A DNA stretch of 64,000 nt from Hydractinia symbiolongicarpus. Its lineage: Eukaryota > Cnidaria > Hydrozoa > Anthoathecata > Hydractiniidae. Below are positions 1 through 12,800 of this stretch, in pieces (position 1 is the stretch's first letter; the number at the start of each line of letters is the position of its first letter). The stretch spans positions 13,084,001-13,148,000 of the forward strand of contig NC_079876.1 of assembly GCF_029227915.1 (NCBI RefSeq), written 5' to 3'. Position numbers and translations under genes: made by a program. A model generated the notes under the pieces. It saw nothing but the letters and a program-made list of their open reading frames with translations. It ran no database searches and was not told the origin of the DNA.

Positions 1-642
<642 letters not shown>

Positions 643-656
643 GCAAATGTCATGAT

Positions 657-775
657 TCAACAACCTCGTTTCCATGGCATTTTGCCTTGTTGGTGAAGTT
701 GATAGCGGCGAAAAAATTGTTGCCCACTCCATAATAACGACTCAGGGGCTACAAGACCCTGGGGACGAGTTTGAT
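657..775. repeat. Small imperfect inverted-repeat (MITE-like) remnant
   Basis: The left end reads CAACCTCGTTTCCATGG and the right end GACCCTGGGGACGAGTTTG, imperfect inverted copies of one motif. A similar arrangement recurs at about 38390-38480, and single copies of the motif (TCGTTCCCAGG-like) occur near 32608, 61892 and 63813. This suggests a dispersed foldback family. Its superfamily is unknown. Confidence 0.45.
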
Positions 776-1142
776 AATCCACAGTTTAGACATTTGTTTA
801 TAGTCCAACAACAATGCGACATAAGACTTCAGGAAATATTTTATTTCTCATTCTTCTTTGTTAGACTGCAGACAATAGCAATCATTGCAGCCACTGCCTG
901 ATACTCAAATTTTAGCCTGTACAACAATTAAAAATTTGTAAGACGTGTTAGCTGATTGGCTGAAATAGCGCGGAATAAAATGATATTTTTTCCTGATTGG
1001 TTAATAACACGCTGAGTAAGGTTATCGTTTTTATATGTTCCATAATTTTCTCCTTTTTTTTTACGTAACAAACTAACAATCAATCATAACGAATATTCAC
1101 AGTTCAAGTACTCTTTTGTTTCGACATACCGTAAATGACAGA

Positions 1143-1486
1143 TTAAGCGCCCCGTGCTCGATAAGCCTCTCGGGGTAATGAAAAAAATTGATAATAAGTG
1201 CCCCTGCTTTAATAAGCGCCCCTTTTCTCCACCCTTGAAAAAAGGGGGTGCTTTTTCGGATCGTCAAGAAGGACAACATATACACACAAAAGATATATTA
1301 TTACTATTGTTGGTATTTCTTTTTTGTTGGTATTTCTTTTTTTATTTATAAATATTATGAGAATAAGGTTTAAAATTTGTTTTTCTTGAAAGAAAATTAA
1401 TAAGCGCCCCTGCTGAATTACCTGCCCTGCCAAATAAGCGCCCCCTGTTTAGATGAAATTGTTAAATGAGCGCCCCGGGCGCTTAA
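1143..1486. mobile_element. TTAA-flanked repeat element with many GCGCCCC boxes
   Basis: The block starts TTAAGCGCCCCG and ends CGGGCGCTTAA, so it is bounded by an inverted repeat next to TTAA. TTAA target duplications are typical of piggyBac transposons. Inside are five or more further copies of a TAAGCGCCCC-like box (about 1166, 1195, 1211, 1400, 1434, 1466), mostly in one orientation. No transposase is encoded, so it would be non-autonomous. The piggyBac link rests only on the TTAA ends. Confidence 0.55.
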
Positions 1487-2900
1487 ACATTTAAAGGTCA
1501 TTTAAAGGTAGGTTTCCATACGAATGCATTTTCCGCTTAAGCGAAAAAAAGCTCGAGAGTATATCCCACAAGCATGCTTAATGAAGTAGAATAACCACTG
1601 ACTCGCGTAAAAAGATTTTTCCGAGCTTTTCTCAAAATTTTGAACTCATTCAACTTTTTCAGCGCGCATTTTTTCTCTCGAGCTTTTTAACCAATGAAAT
1701 TCAAGGAAATGTAAACAATTGCGCAATCCATTATATTCAAGAAAAATATTAAAAACAACAACAATTCTTCTGCACTTTTTTATTTACAAAATAACAACCT
1801 TTCACTTCAAAAAAAGTGGTTGGCGTTAAGTAGAGCAGAGAAACCTGTTAGCATTGAATTTGTGAACAAAATTTATGGATTCATAAATTCTTTTTAAATC
1901 TTCCTAACCACAAAAATAAACTGCTTGTTGTTTCCCTAAGCATTGGTAGTTAAAATCATAATAACTTTCCCCTTTTTCATTAAAAGGTTTTCTCATCTTT
2001 CTTAGTTGTTGTTTTCTGTTACGTCTTGTTTTAATTCACAGCCATATAAACAACTTTGTAATTAAATTATAAAATTTCGTAGCCAAGGGTTTTTCTGTTT
2101 ACGGCAGCTATTTTATTCCGAGAATCTTTTCTCTCAAGCGGGAAACTCAAACTCAAGAGATTTACTGAAGTTCCCCTTTAACTTATTATACAGTACGTAT
2201 TAAGCATAAGTTAATAATTTTGCGAGATAAACGAAATACACGCTTTTTTTATAAGAATATACTCTATAAGAATATCAAGACTGAGAAATGGTTAAAAATT
2301 AAGAATATCCTAAGAATATGCCCAGGCTCGAAATTTGTGTTTCTTTAAGTTTCATTCCTTTTCTTATTTCTTTTTGGTGTTTTAAATTAGTAGTTCGTTC
2401 GTAAATTAGCAAAATGACCTCATAGCGCTTACTTGATGGCTAACGAGTTTTTTTGCCGCCTGCTTTAATGTCAATAAGGCAAGAACGTCGGGAGACGAGT
2501 TTGATGGACCAATCATTGACCGGGTGGCATATTTGAAACCGAGGTCGGAAGAATATGGTCAGTAACAATTCTGCGCATAACCTTGACGAATAACATGACG
2601 CCAGTCATACTAATAGTGGCACTCCAAAATAATCTTTCTGCAATGTGAACCCTTTGTACACAGTCCGTGCAGTGTTTTCTTATGTTTTTTGTTGAAAGAG
2701 AAATATCAAAACACGTTCGTTATCATTTTACAACTCCCTTTAAACATAAAATAAACTTGTTTTTATAGACACTTTGTCGTAGATGTCGCTCTCCATTGTA
2801 GGTGTCTCATTTACTTTGATATCATGCTATCACGTGGTGCCAGGTAACATCGTTCACCTTTAACAGCCCCTTGCACCATTGCTATTTTTGTATGCTAGAA
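1487..2900. other. Non-coding, no gene seen
   Basis: AT-rich sequence with no long open frame, no convincing exon and no repeat with clear ends. Confidence 0.5.
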
Positions 2901-3081
2901 TCTCTTTAATAATAGCCGTATTTTGTCTGTCTGTCCACGAGAGCCGCGTCCCGTAACGGAATCACGAAATTTTTATAATGCGCACCAATACCAAATGCGA
3001 TATATTTTTGTCCACCCTTTTGCGACGGATGTATTTAAAGGACGGGCGAACCCGTGGATTTTTCCACGGGCAAACGACTAG
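2901..3081 (+). mobile_element. Non-autonomous mini-Helitron, copy 1
   Basis: The 5' end is TCTCTTTAATAATAGCCG preceded by A. The 3' end has a perfect hairpin at 3051-3070 (CCCGTGG, loop ATTTTT, CCACGGG) followed a few bases later by CTAG and then T. These are the standard Helitron signals: TC start, 3' hairpin, CTRR end, insertion between A and T. It contains a GTCTGTCTGTC tract near the 5' end. It encodes nothing. A second copy abuts it directly. Confidence 0.75.
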
Positions 3082-3208
3082 TCTATATTATAATACCCGT
3101 ATGCGTCTTTCTATCACGCAAAATGGTAACCGCAGTAACAAGACATACGAATTGCAATAAATTCAGGACGGGTGAACCCGTGGATTTTTCCCACGGGCCA
3201 CCGACTAG
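3082..3208 (+). mobile_element. Non-autonomous mini-Helitron, copy 2 (tandem)
   Basis: It begins TCTATATTATAATACCCG immediately after the CTAG of the previous copy and ends with a CCCGTGG/CCACGGG-type hairpin and CCGACTAG followed by T. The same 5' and 3' ends are seen in the copy at 45656-45786. Short open frames across this region (about 2978-3480) are chance frames through the repeat. Confidence 0.78.
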
Positions 3209-3820
3209 TTTAATCTTAATACGTTGTGAACATGTGCGTCGGTTAGGGTTCATTACGTTTGTTGCCTGGACTGGCAAAACACCATGCCTTGCGATGTTGG
3301 CTTCTTTTACCCATGCTTCTGTGTGCACCAATATACGAAATTGCGAATGGCTTCTGCTTTATCAGCCTACAAACGTGTGAACAAGCATTTCCAAATTTGT
3401 TTTCGAAAGTATGGCCAGAGCAAGTCACGTGGTTTCCGGTTTTTAAAGGGCGCGTAAGACATGAAAGCGATCACATGTGAATTAAAGAATAAAAAAAAGT
3501 TCTAAATGTTATTGCACAGATACTATCATGCGACCTTTCTCTTTATTTTACGAGGAAAGGGGGTCCGTGGTCCCTTTAAAAAACACTTAAAAAACATAGA
3601 GCACGGTTGATATGCAAGTCGAGCGACAACTATGCTGCCTTTTATTGATACAAGTTAGGCTGCTTTTAAATAAATTCCTGTTATAGTCTCTTAAAGTTTA
3701 GGTGAGTCCGGCCGAGATTAAAAAAAAAGAAGCTGTGGAAAGGAGTTTGGGCTGTTCACCACACTCAAAATTTGATTTGGATAATAAAGACAAATAATCA
3801 AGACCATGTAAACATTAAAA
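3209..3820. other. Presumed upstream region of the hydroxypyruvate isomerase-like gene
   Basis: No coding exon is supported here. The promoter and 5' UTR of the gene starting at 3821 should lie in this interval, but no TATA box or other regulatory site stands out from the AT-rich background. Confidence 0.35.
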
Positions 3821-6800
3821 ATGGCAGCCATGCAGCATGCTGCACGTCATATTTCAAGACTTAATTTTGCTGCAAATCTGTCATTCCTTTTTCCTGAAAT
3901 ACCTGATTTTAAACAGCGGTATGCAGCTGCTAAGGAGGCAGGTAGTAAGCAGTTTTTCTTCTACATTTCTTTTCAACTGTAAGCAACCTGTTATTCATGC
4001 ATCTTGAAGGTCGAGAGAAGGCTCCCCAAAACCCTCTTCTCGCTATGCTTCTTACCACAAGCGTAGGGTACAACGCAATTTAAAGGGACAAATGTATGTG
4101 GAATTTAAGTGGACGGAGTGTCCATGGTAATTACTTCGGATTAAATAAGAATAAATTACAGACAGAAATATAGTTAGAGAAATAGAGAAAGAACGACTGC
4201 ATCTTATTTTCATAGCTTAGCTATTAGCTTGTAAATTAGAAAAGCTAACTGGAAAATAACCAAACAAAGAAAAAAATATTATTAGCTATAGCTATATTTT
4301 AATACTATATAAACTAGTCGATAAAGCTCATGAAAAAATTCACAGGGGCAGGATAAAAATGAAAAACAACCGTCATTTAAATTTTGATGACGTCAGCAGA
4401 GACATGTCAGAACACAATTTTTTTTTAGAAATGTGTATGCCTGTTGCCTTCATCGTATAGATCTTGAAACGCTGATCAAGAAAATATATAGGATCGCGTA
4501 TTTTTGACAAACGGTTGCAGAGATATTAGGGTTTGAAGGTTTTTTGATGACGTCATCAACCCGTCCATTCCAAAAACGGATTCGGGGACGCAGGTTTGGG
4601 AAACTTACCCAAATTGGTCCCAGGTGGTCCCTAGTTACCTATGCAGGGGATGACGTCAGTTATTTCCACCCGTTTCCAAGTTATTTAGCCTTAAATTTAA
4701 AAGTGCAATTCAATGGCTTCACTAATCTTAATATACTTTTCTTTGACGTCAATATTGCTTTAACGTCAAACTTTGCTAATTTACAGAACAAATTTTTAGG
4801 CAATATTTTATAGACTTTATCAAAGCAATTTTATCCACTTTGCAAAAGTGACAGACAGACAGAACTGGAGTATTATTATATAGATTAGATGTTCTTGCAA
4901 AGGTGCACAATTAACATAATATGGGCATGTTTATTACAATGGAAAATTACACCTAATCAAATAAATACAATAGTGCTGACCTGATGTTATTATTAAGTAC
5001 AGGAATTATCACGCAAGATGAAAAGGCTCTCTTTGATTTCAAGTGAGAAACGATTATTCCCATGTGTAAGAATGCTAAAATTGTCAAGAGACAGAACGTA
5101 GTTGTTGCATTGTTTTAGATGATCTTTAATAGCAGATTGTTGCATTGACAACGATTTCTTACTTATATTGAAGGTGAAGGGTCTCCTTAAGAGACAAGAG
5201 AGGAGTTGAACGTCCTCCACCATACCTTAGTTTAAAGGGTCGATTGTGGAAGTCCCATGAAATGCCACATAGTGATGGTGTCACTTTAAAAAACACCCAG
5301 TCCGGTCTGTGAACGGTTGGCGCTAGGAAGGGCATCCAGCTGTAAAACAATGCCAAAACTCTTTATTAATGGCCGTAAGAATAGTTGATCAGACCAAATG
5401 CGTAAACGGGGCTGGAACTCTAAGGAGTGAAGGTGTCGCGCACGGTAGGACAGATGTCAGATGTGAGCATTGTCAGACCGTTACCCAGCTATCACATCAA
5501 AAGGTAGATAACACTAGGCTGAGGATGGCTAGTGTAAATGTTGGTACTCTGAGAGGTAGAGCAGGTGAAGTAGTTGAAATGTTAGAACAAAGATCTGTTG
5601 ATATGTGTTGTGTTCAGGAGGTTAGGTGGAGAGGAGCTTCAGTGAGATTTGTTGAAGGTAGGAGGGCAAGGTATAAGCTTTTTTGGATTGGTAATAGTGA
5701 TGGATATGGAGGGGTTGGCATATTCGTTGCGAAGAAGTGGGTAGAAAAAGTAATAGATGTTATGCGTGTTAATAGTCGTATTATAGTGATAAAGTTTTTG
5801 ATAGGTAATAGGATTGTCACTTTTCTGTCAGTTTATGCTCCACAGTGTGGACTCAGTGAGGAAGATAAAGATAAGTTTTATGATGAGTTAATAGCAGTCA
5901 CATCAAAGTTTGGAGACACTGAACTTGTCATGGTGGGCGGCGACTTTAATGGTCATGTTGGGAAGTCATCTGAAGGTTATAGGGGTGTGCATGGAGGCTA
6001 TGGATTTGGGAGCAGAAATAAGGAAGGGGAGAGATTGCTTGAGTTTGGAATGGCAACGAACATGGTGGTTTGCAACACAACATTCAGTAAGAGACAGAGT
6101 AGGCTGATAACATATGAGTCAGGTGGTTGTAAGACACAGATAGATTACTTTTTGGTTAGAAAGTCAGACAAGAAAGTGGTGAAGGACGTGAAAGTTATAT
6201 CGGGGGAAGAGTGTGTTTCCCAGCATAGGTTGCTGGTTTGTGATATTATCTTGAAGAGTGTTAAAGAAGCCAAGGGAAAGTACAGGCCCCGTCGAAAAGT
6301 CTGGAAGCTGAAGGAAGAGATTGTAGCAAGACAATTTAGTGCAAAAGTTCAGCAGTTAGCCTACAATAGTCAATGTGATAGTGACAATGTTGAAAGTACT
6401 TGGACTACTTTGAAGAATTGTCTTCTAGAAGCTTCTGATGATACCTGTGGGTGGACGAAAGGACCAGCTAGACATAGACAGACCTGGTGGTGGAATAATG
6501 AGGTTGACCAATGTATAAAGGAAAAGAGGAAACTTTGGAAAGAGTGGAAGTCAGGTGGTAGTAAAAATATTTACTTAGAAGCTAAGCGTCGCGCTCGTAC
6601 AGCAGTGTATAAGGCAAAATCAGAAGCAGAGAGAAACAGATTTGCAGATGTGTTAAGAAGGGAAGACCAGCGCAATGAGGTATTTAAGATAGCAAAGCAA
6701 ATGAAGAAGACTAATCAAGATATTGTAGGTGAGAAGTGTATACATAATGATGAAGGTGTTTTGGCTAGCACAGAGGAGGAGAAAAGGGTAGCTTGGAAGA

Positions 6801-9800
6801 ATCATTATCAGAGGTTGCTTAACACTGAGTTTGATTGGGACGAGGATAATTTGTCTGATGATGATGTCGTAGAAGCTATGCAGATCAAGACAGAATGGGT
6901 AGTGGAGGCTATTAGGAAATTGAAGATTGGCAAGGCTGCAGGAGTATCAGGTATTGTTGCAGAGATGGTAAAAGCATCTGGATATATTGGAGTTGAGCTT
7001 ATTACAAGTCTTGCTAACCAGATTATAAAGGATGGTGCTATTCCGAGTGAGTGGCAGTCGAGTGTAATAGTGAACTGTTTTAAGGGCAAGGGTGATGCAT
7101 TAGAAAGGGGTAACTATAGAGGTTTGAAGTTGGTTGATCAAGTAATGAAAGTTATTGAAAGAGTGATTGATAAGTTACTTAGAGAAAGAATTGATATAGA
7201 TAAGATGCAATTTGGTTTTGTTCCAGGGCGTGGCACTACAGATGCAATATTTTTACTCAGACAGCTTCAGGAAAAGTATTTAGGAAAGAGAAAGAATCTC
7301 TATTTTGCCTTTGTAGATTTAGAGAAAGCTTTTGATAGAGTGCCACGTAAAGTTATTTGGTGGGCTATGAGAAAATTAGGTGTGGATGAGTGGCTAGTTA
7401 CGATGGTTCAGTCTATGTACAGCAATGCTAGAAGTCGTGTCAGGATTAACGAGGATTATTTGGTGGGCTATGAGAAAATTAGGTGTGGATGAGTGGCTAG
7501 TTACGATGGTTCAGTCTATGTACAGCAATGCTAGAAGTCGTGTCAGGATTACCGATTCACTTAGTGATTAATTTAGTGTAAATGTTGGTGTACATCAGGG
7601 TTCTGTACTTAGTCCTTTGTTGTTTATTCTACAATCCTGGCCAAAATTGGTTGAGAAAAGGCCAAACACATGTGGATTTATTATCTTTATTATCATTATT
7701 TTTGTTTCTGTCGTCCCATGTGTAGAGATTCTCTGTTTTGTTGACATAAACTAGCCAGCAAAATTGTGGTATGTGTATACTAAAACAGTGCAGGTTTTCA
7801 CTTATAGAATAGTAGCTAGTTTCCAGTCCCCTCTCCCCTATTTCAATGTTGAAGTCATTGTCACTGTCACATTGTCACAGTTGGAAAAATGCAGTTGGCC
7901 ACTCAACCCACAGCCAGCCATTGGCTTCAACATTGAAATGGGGAGAGAGGGGGGCTTGCATCTTTGTTTATCTTATAAGCTTATGTTGCATTGGAAATTT
8001 TATCAACAATTTTGGCCAGGATTGTAGTCTTAGAAGCGCTGTCGATGGAGTTCAGAACAGGTTGTCCATGGGAGTTATTGTATGCAGATGATTTGGTTCT
8101 CATAGCAGAGTCGATGGAAGAATTAGTTGAAAAGTTTGAGAAGTGGAAGAAAGGACTAGAAGAGAAAGGGCTGAAGGTAAACACAGCAAAGTCTAAAGTC
8201 ATGATAAGTAGCATCGCAGCCAAGTGTGACCTTGTAGTTGGAAAGTGGCCTTGTGGAGTTTGCAGGAAAGGGGTTGGTAGTAACTCAATTTTTTGTCAGA
8301 CTTGCAAGCATTGGGTACATAAGAAGTGCAGTAGTATTAGTGGAAGGTTAAGAGCTGACATACAGTTTGTATGAAAGCGTTGCAAAGGTGAGATTATAGA
8401 GAATGAAGTATTTCCAGCTTTAATGATGTACAACAGTGGCTCGTTAGAGATAGTTAAGAACTTCTGTTACTTAGGTGATATGTTGGGCATTAAAGGGGTG
8501 TTGGAAGAAGTGTTACTTGCAGGATAGGTTCTGCTTGGAAAAAGTTTACAGAGTTACTTCCTTTATTGACTAGCAGAGTCCTGTCAATTGAGGTAAAAGG
8601 TAGGTTGTATGAGGCCTGTGTAAGAAGTGTTATGTTGTACGGTAGTGAGACATGGGCAGTGAAGCAGGAAGATCTTGACCGTTTAGAAAGGAATGATATG
8701 AGAATGGTTAGGTGGATGTGTAATGCCAGTCTGAGAGACAGAAAGAGTTCAGATGAGCTAAGAAGCAGGCTAAGTCTCCGTAGAATTAAAGATGTTATCC
8801 AGATAAGAAGATTGAATTGGCTGGGGCACTTGTAAAGAATGGAGGAGTATAATTGGGTAAGACAGTGTAGAGACTTGATAGTTCCTGGGGCAAAGCCCAG
8901 AGGCAGACCGAGAAAGACTTGGAAGGAGGTTATAAGAACAGACTTGATAGAGAGGAAGTTGAGTTTAGATCTAACACAGTCTAGATCAGATTGGAAGAGG
9001 GTCATTAATATACCCCGTCCAACCCATGCTAGCATGGAAAACGGACGTTAAGCCGAGAATGATGATGATGATGATGATATTATTATACATATATTATAAA
9101 CAATGTTTTTAAACATTATAGTGAGGGAGGGTAATGATAACGTCATATCACAAAACTTTGTTTTTCTGCTAGGTGCAATCGACTTAAATTACCTTTGTTG
9201 TAAAATTGTAAAGGCTATGGTAGCATCTTTAAAAGTAAAAAGAATTGTTAGTTCGTAACTGTCTTGTTCCACACTTTTTCGCAATTCATTGAGCATAATT
9301 TTATTAATTATTACGCCTTTAAGGAAAATTATTACACTGTAAAATTAAGCGATTTAGCAGAAACTGCACTGTATGTGAATAATACAACTAAGCTCTGAAA
9401 AAGAAACATTAACTGTCTTATAAATAATTAACATCAATAACTTTTTACAACAGGTACTTCAAATGTGTTATTGTTTACATCTATAAGAAGTAAAAAATGT
9501 GTTTTCCAATGTAAGCAAGTTAATAAACACACTGCAATAAGATTAGCCATACAACTTGGCGTAATTAAATTGTCTAGGTCACTCGGTAACATGGATTCAA
9601 CCTTGACATTGAAGCGTAAAAATTTCCCCCATATCAACATGAAACTGATATCTATTACTCTCCTATTCTGTAAAATATACATAAGTATCCAATCAAAACA
9701 AATGGCGACTCTAAAAGCTATAATGTTAATAAGCGGGAATGGTATTTCCATCGGAATAAAAGCGAAAGTTGCTCAGACGTGATAAAAACTTGTTATCAGC

Positions 9801-12800
9801 GGGAAAATGTAATGATAATTTGGTGAATTATTTACAGTTATCAGTTGAATACTTAACTTTGCATTATATATTTGATTATGGAACAATAATTATGAAAGTA
9901 AAAATGTGCTTAGAGATAGCTACAGTTGAATTCTACTTCCATTTTTTGTAAATTTAGGGCGTAATATTTAACTTAACAACCCTCCGGCGTAATAATTACC
10001 CTCCCTCACTATATTAACAATACTTTAGCTTTCAAAAAGAAATACACACATACGTACAATTTAAAGCATTTAGCAAAATCATAATATAGTTAAAGTCAGG
10101 TTTTCATGAAAAAAGTATTATATAATCATCTTCTTCACTGTGGATTATGCCTAGGTTGCACAAAATTTATTTTGGTTTATGAATTTTTATGGTATATATT
10201 TAATTATTGCAATTAGTTATTGCAGCCAGCACTATCATACCATTCTAACTAGTCAATCAGCAAACAACAGTTTAAAAATTATAAAAAGCAGACATCATGT
10301 AAAAGATTCAAACAATTTGTGCGTCAGACCATAATCATTTTAAACATGGAATCTTGACATATTTCAGTGGACCTTCAGTATTTAACTAATAAAACCGAAT
10401 GAAACAGCTTTGACCTCCCTCACATGCAACCTCTTGGTAGAACCATTATATGTGTACAACAATAATGAAACCATTTATAATACTTCAAATAGTCTAATGA
10501 AAATATGTTACTTCACTACCGCTTTTTTCCAATGTTATTGTTGGAAAATAGTATATCAATATTTTTAAACATTTTTAAAATATCACACAGCAAACAAACC
10601 TAAGTGATACTTCTACAGGGTGTGTGAAATTTAAGATATTATTTATATACTTATATATTATCAATTTAAGAAAAAATGAACATAAGGCAAATAAATGAAA
10701 AGAAACAGAAAATAAATTCGGCATAAAAAGTATGAGATTTATTCAAACATTAGAATTTTTTTACTCTGAACCATATTAGGAAATATTATTTGTATAAAAA
10801 ACCATCCATTTTGTTTAACCTGTCACCCACTTCCTGTAATACTTATCATCTTGTTTTAGGATTTGGAGGTGTTGAGTGTGGTGCAGAAATATACGCTATT
10901 CCTATAAGTGAGTTGGTTTCTGTGAAGGAGAATTCCAACATTATTCAAGTGTTGCTAAACTCTTTTACAGGTATGAGATGCACTTTATTATGATTTCTGT
11001 TAGTGCTTTTAAGTAAATACTTGTAAATGTCCCACCAAGTTCAACAAACGTCCATATTCTGTTAAGCAGCCATATTAAGCCTTACAGGGGAAAATAAATG
11101 AATGTTTAAGTATATATATATATTTTAAATTGTAACTTATTTTACTTTTTTTTAAAAGTAAATAAAAATCATTTTTATATATATATAATACCTGATTTTA
11201 TTTTATTTCTTATGATTTAGGAACTTTCTATATGTAAAGTCATTTTCTTTTTTGTTTACATTCAAGTTTTTAAAATTACTTTTTTTGATTTATTGTTGAA
11301 GAATTCTTGTTAAATTTTGTGTAAGTAAGGCAAACATCTTTTTTCTTTCTATAATTCGTAAATGTTTAAAAAAGTGCTTTTCTTTTAGGTCCTCCTCTTG
11401 ATTAAGCATCCATGTAAACATCAAAAAATTTAATAAGTATATACTGAAGGTGCTAGTTCAAATTATTAAGAACATGTGTGTTTTGATGTACATTTAAGGA
11501 TTTAGAATTTAAGTGTATTTTGACGACACCATCAACCCATCGAATATAAAACCAGTGGGTTTGCCCAGCTTTAGGATGTTAACCAAATTTTGTTCTCAGG
11601 TGGCCCCTAGTCACTTGGTTGTCATCAATTATATCAATATGTTTTTAAATTATTATGGCTTAAACTTAAATCTGATGTGATGGATTCACTAAAACCTTGT
11701 TTAATGTATTGATGTCAGTTAATGCATTACCTCTGTGTCATAAAGTCAGATAAATTATGCACATTTTAGCTACGTAGAAGTATTTCTGCTCTAATAAGTT
11801 TCTTACTAAAAAAATTTAGTGTTTATTATATATGCATGTCCAGAATGTCTTGTCTTCCATGATATTAAGTAATAACTAATTGCTCAAATTAAATTCTATA
11901 CGTATGTTCAACATGGTTAATACTCTGACTTGTATATGTGGATTTGCACAGATGAGAACTACAGCTTTGTTGATGATACAGAAATTTATTTTCATGGCTC
12001 ATCAAATTTTTACTCTCAGGAGACAATTATGGCATTGCTGCAGTACCATCTAGAGCAGATGAGTTTAGACAATGTCTTGAACTTTCAATTCAGTATTGTA
12101 ATGCACTGAAATGCAAGAGGTACTTATTTGCACTTCAACTTTTAATTTAAAACAGTTTTTAAAAGTTGTTTGTAAAAGTACATCTCATTGTTTTTCTAGA
12201 AAATCTGTGCTTACGTTTGCGCATAATAATTATATTTTAATTTTCAAATGTTTTATTCACAGGATGCATATAATGGCTGGCCAATATCCAGAAGGGTTAA
12301 ATATCACTAAAGAAATTAGCAGGTCATATAAGGAAACCTACTTAAATAATTTAAAGTTTGCATCACAAAGATTGGAGTTGGTAGGTTGTAACACTTCTTT
12401 TATTAGCCAATAGTAACAATAATGTGTATATAGCATTTCAAAACATCAATAAAAAATTGAATTTGTAAAATATTGTAAAACAGCACTAAGTGCTTTGAGT
12501 AAATGAATAGTTGTGTAAAAAGAAAGGATTTTTGTAATTATAAGATCCAGGTTTGAGTCAAGACTGCAGGCCGCTAACTGTTAATCGCCTTGTGCTGTCA
12601 AGCAAAACGTACCTTTGGTAATGAAACATAGTTACAGTCCTGTCAGCCCACGTTTCTCCCCGTTTTAAACCCTTAACCTTACTGCATGCTTATTTCTTAG
12701 TTAGTTGGTATATCTGTTTATCTTTTAGGAAAACATCAAGTTATTGATTGAGCCGATATCAACCATACCAAACTATTTTCTGACACGAACAGACCAAAGT

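Larger units (their letters stand above)
5369..9051 (+). pseudogene. LINE endonuclease-reverse transcriptase, disrupted
   Basis: The first 707 codons (to 7492) are open. The APE endonuclease domain shows VQEVRW, GGDFNGHVG and SQHRLLVCDI, which carry the catalytic Glu, Asp/Asn and His. The reverse transcriptase follows, with FAFVDLEKAFDRV, and after a gap YADDLVL at about 8085-8105. Beyond that comes a Cys-rich PHD-like finger (CGVCRKG...FCQTCKHWVHKKC, 8250-8330), then a conserved tail with a WLGHL and RGRPRKTW region. Breaks: a 103-bp tandem duplication at 7353-7553 shifting the frame; a MITE at 7632-8024; a TGA at 8372 inside the finger; a frameshift near 8500; a TAA near 8833. The element is dead, although endonuclease and half of the RT are intact. 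Confidence 0.9.
5190..9080 (+). mobile_element. APE-type non-LTR retrotransposon (LINE), RTE-like, broken
   Basis: Full extent of a LINE inserted in HYI intron 1. The 5' limit is approximate: GGGCATCCAGCTGTAAAAC near 5331 is the kind of leader seen upstream of such ORFs. The 3' end is a short (GAT)n tail at 9059-9078 after GGAAAACGGACGTTAAGCC. A short tandem-repeat tail instead of poly(A) is typical of RTE-clade LINEs. The single ORF has endonuclease then reverse transcriptase. Clade assignment is by impression, not phylogeny. Confidence 0.8.

Noticed and set aside
2978-3480. Overlapping frames on both strands of 60-108 codons
   Set aside because: They traverse mini-Helitrons and their flank, share no homology I know, and have no splice or start context.
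9434-9951. 105-codon frames on both strands
   Set aside because: They lie inside an inverted-repeat element, are antisense to each other and show no domain.
12111-12413. A 100-codon continuous frame as a single exon
   Set aside because: It reads through an intron; the family-like sequence is restricted to 12263-12380, with acceptor and donor at those points.
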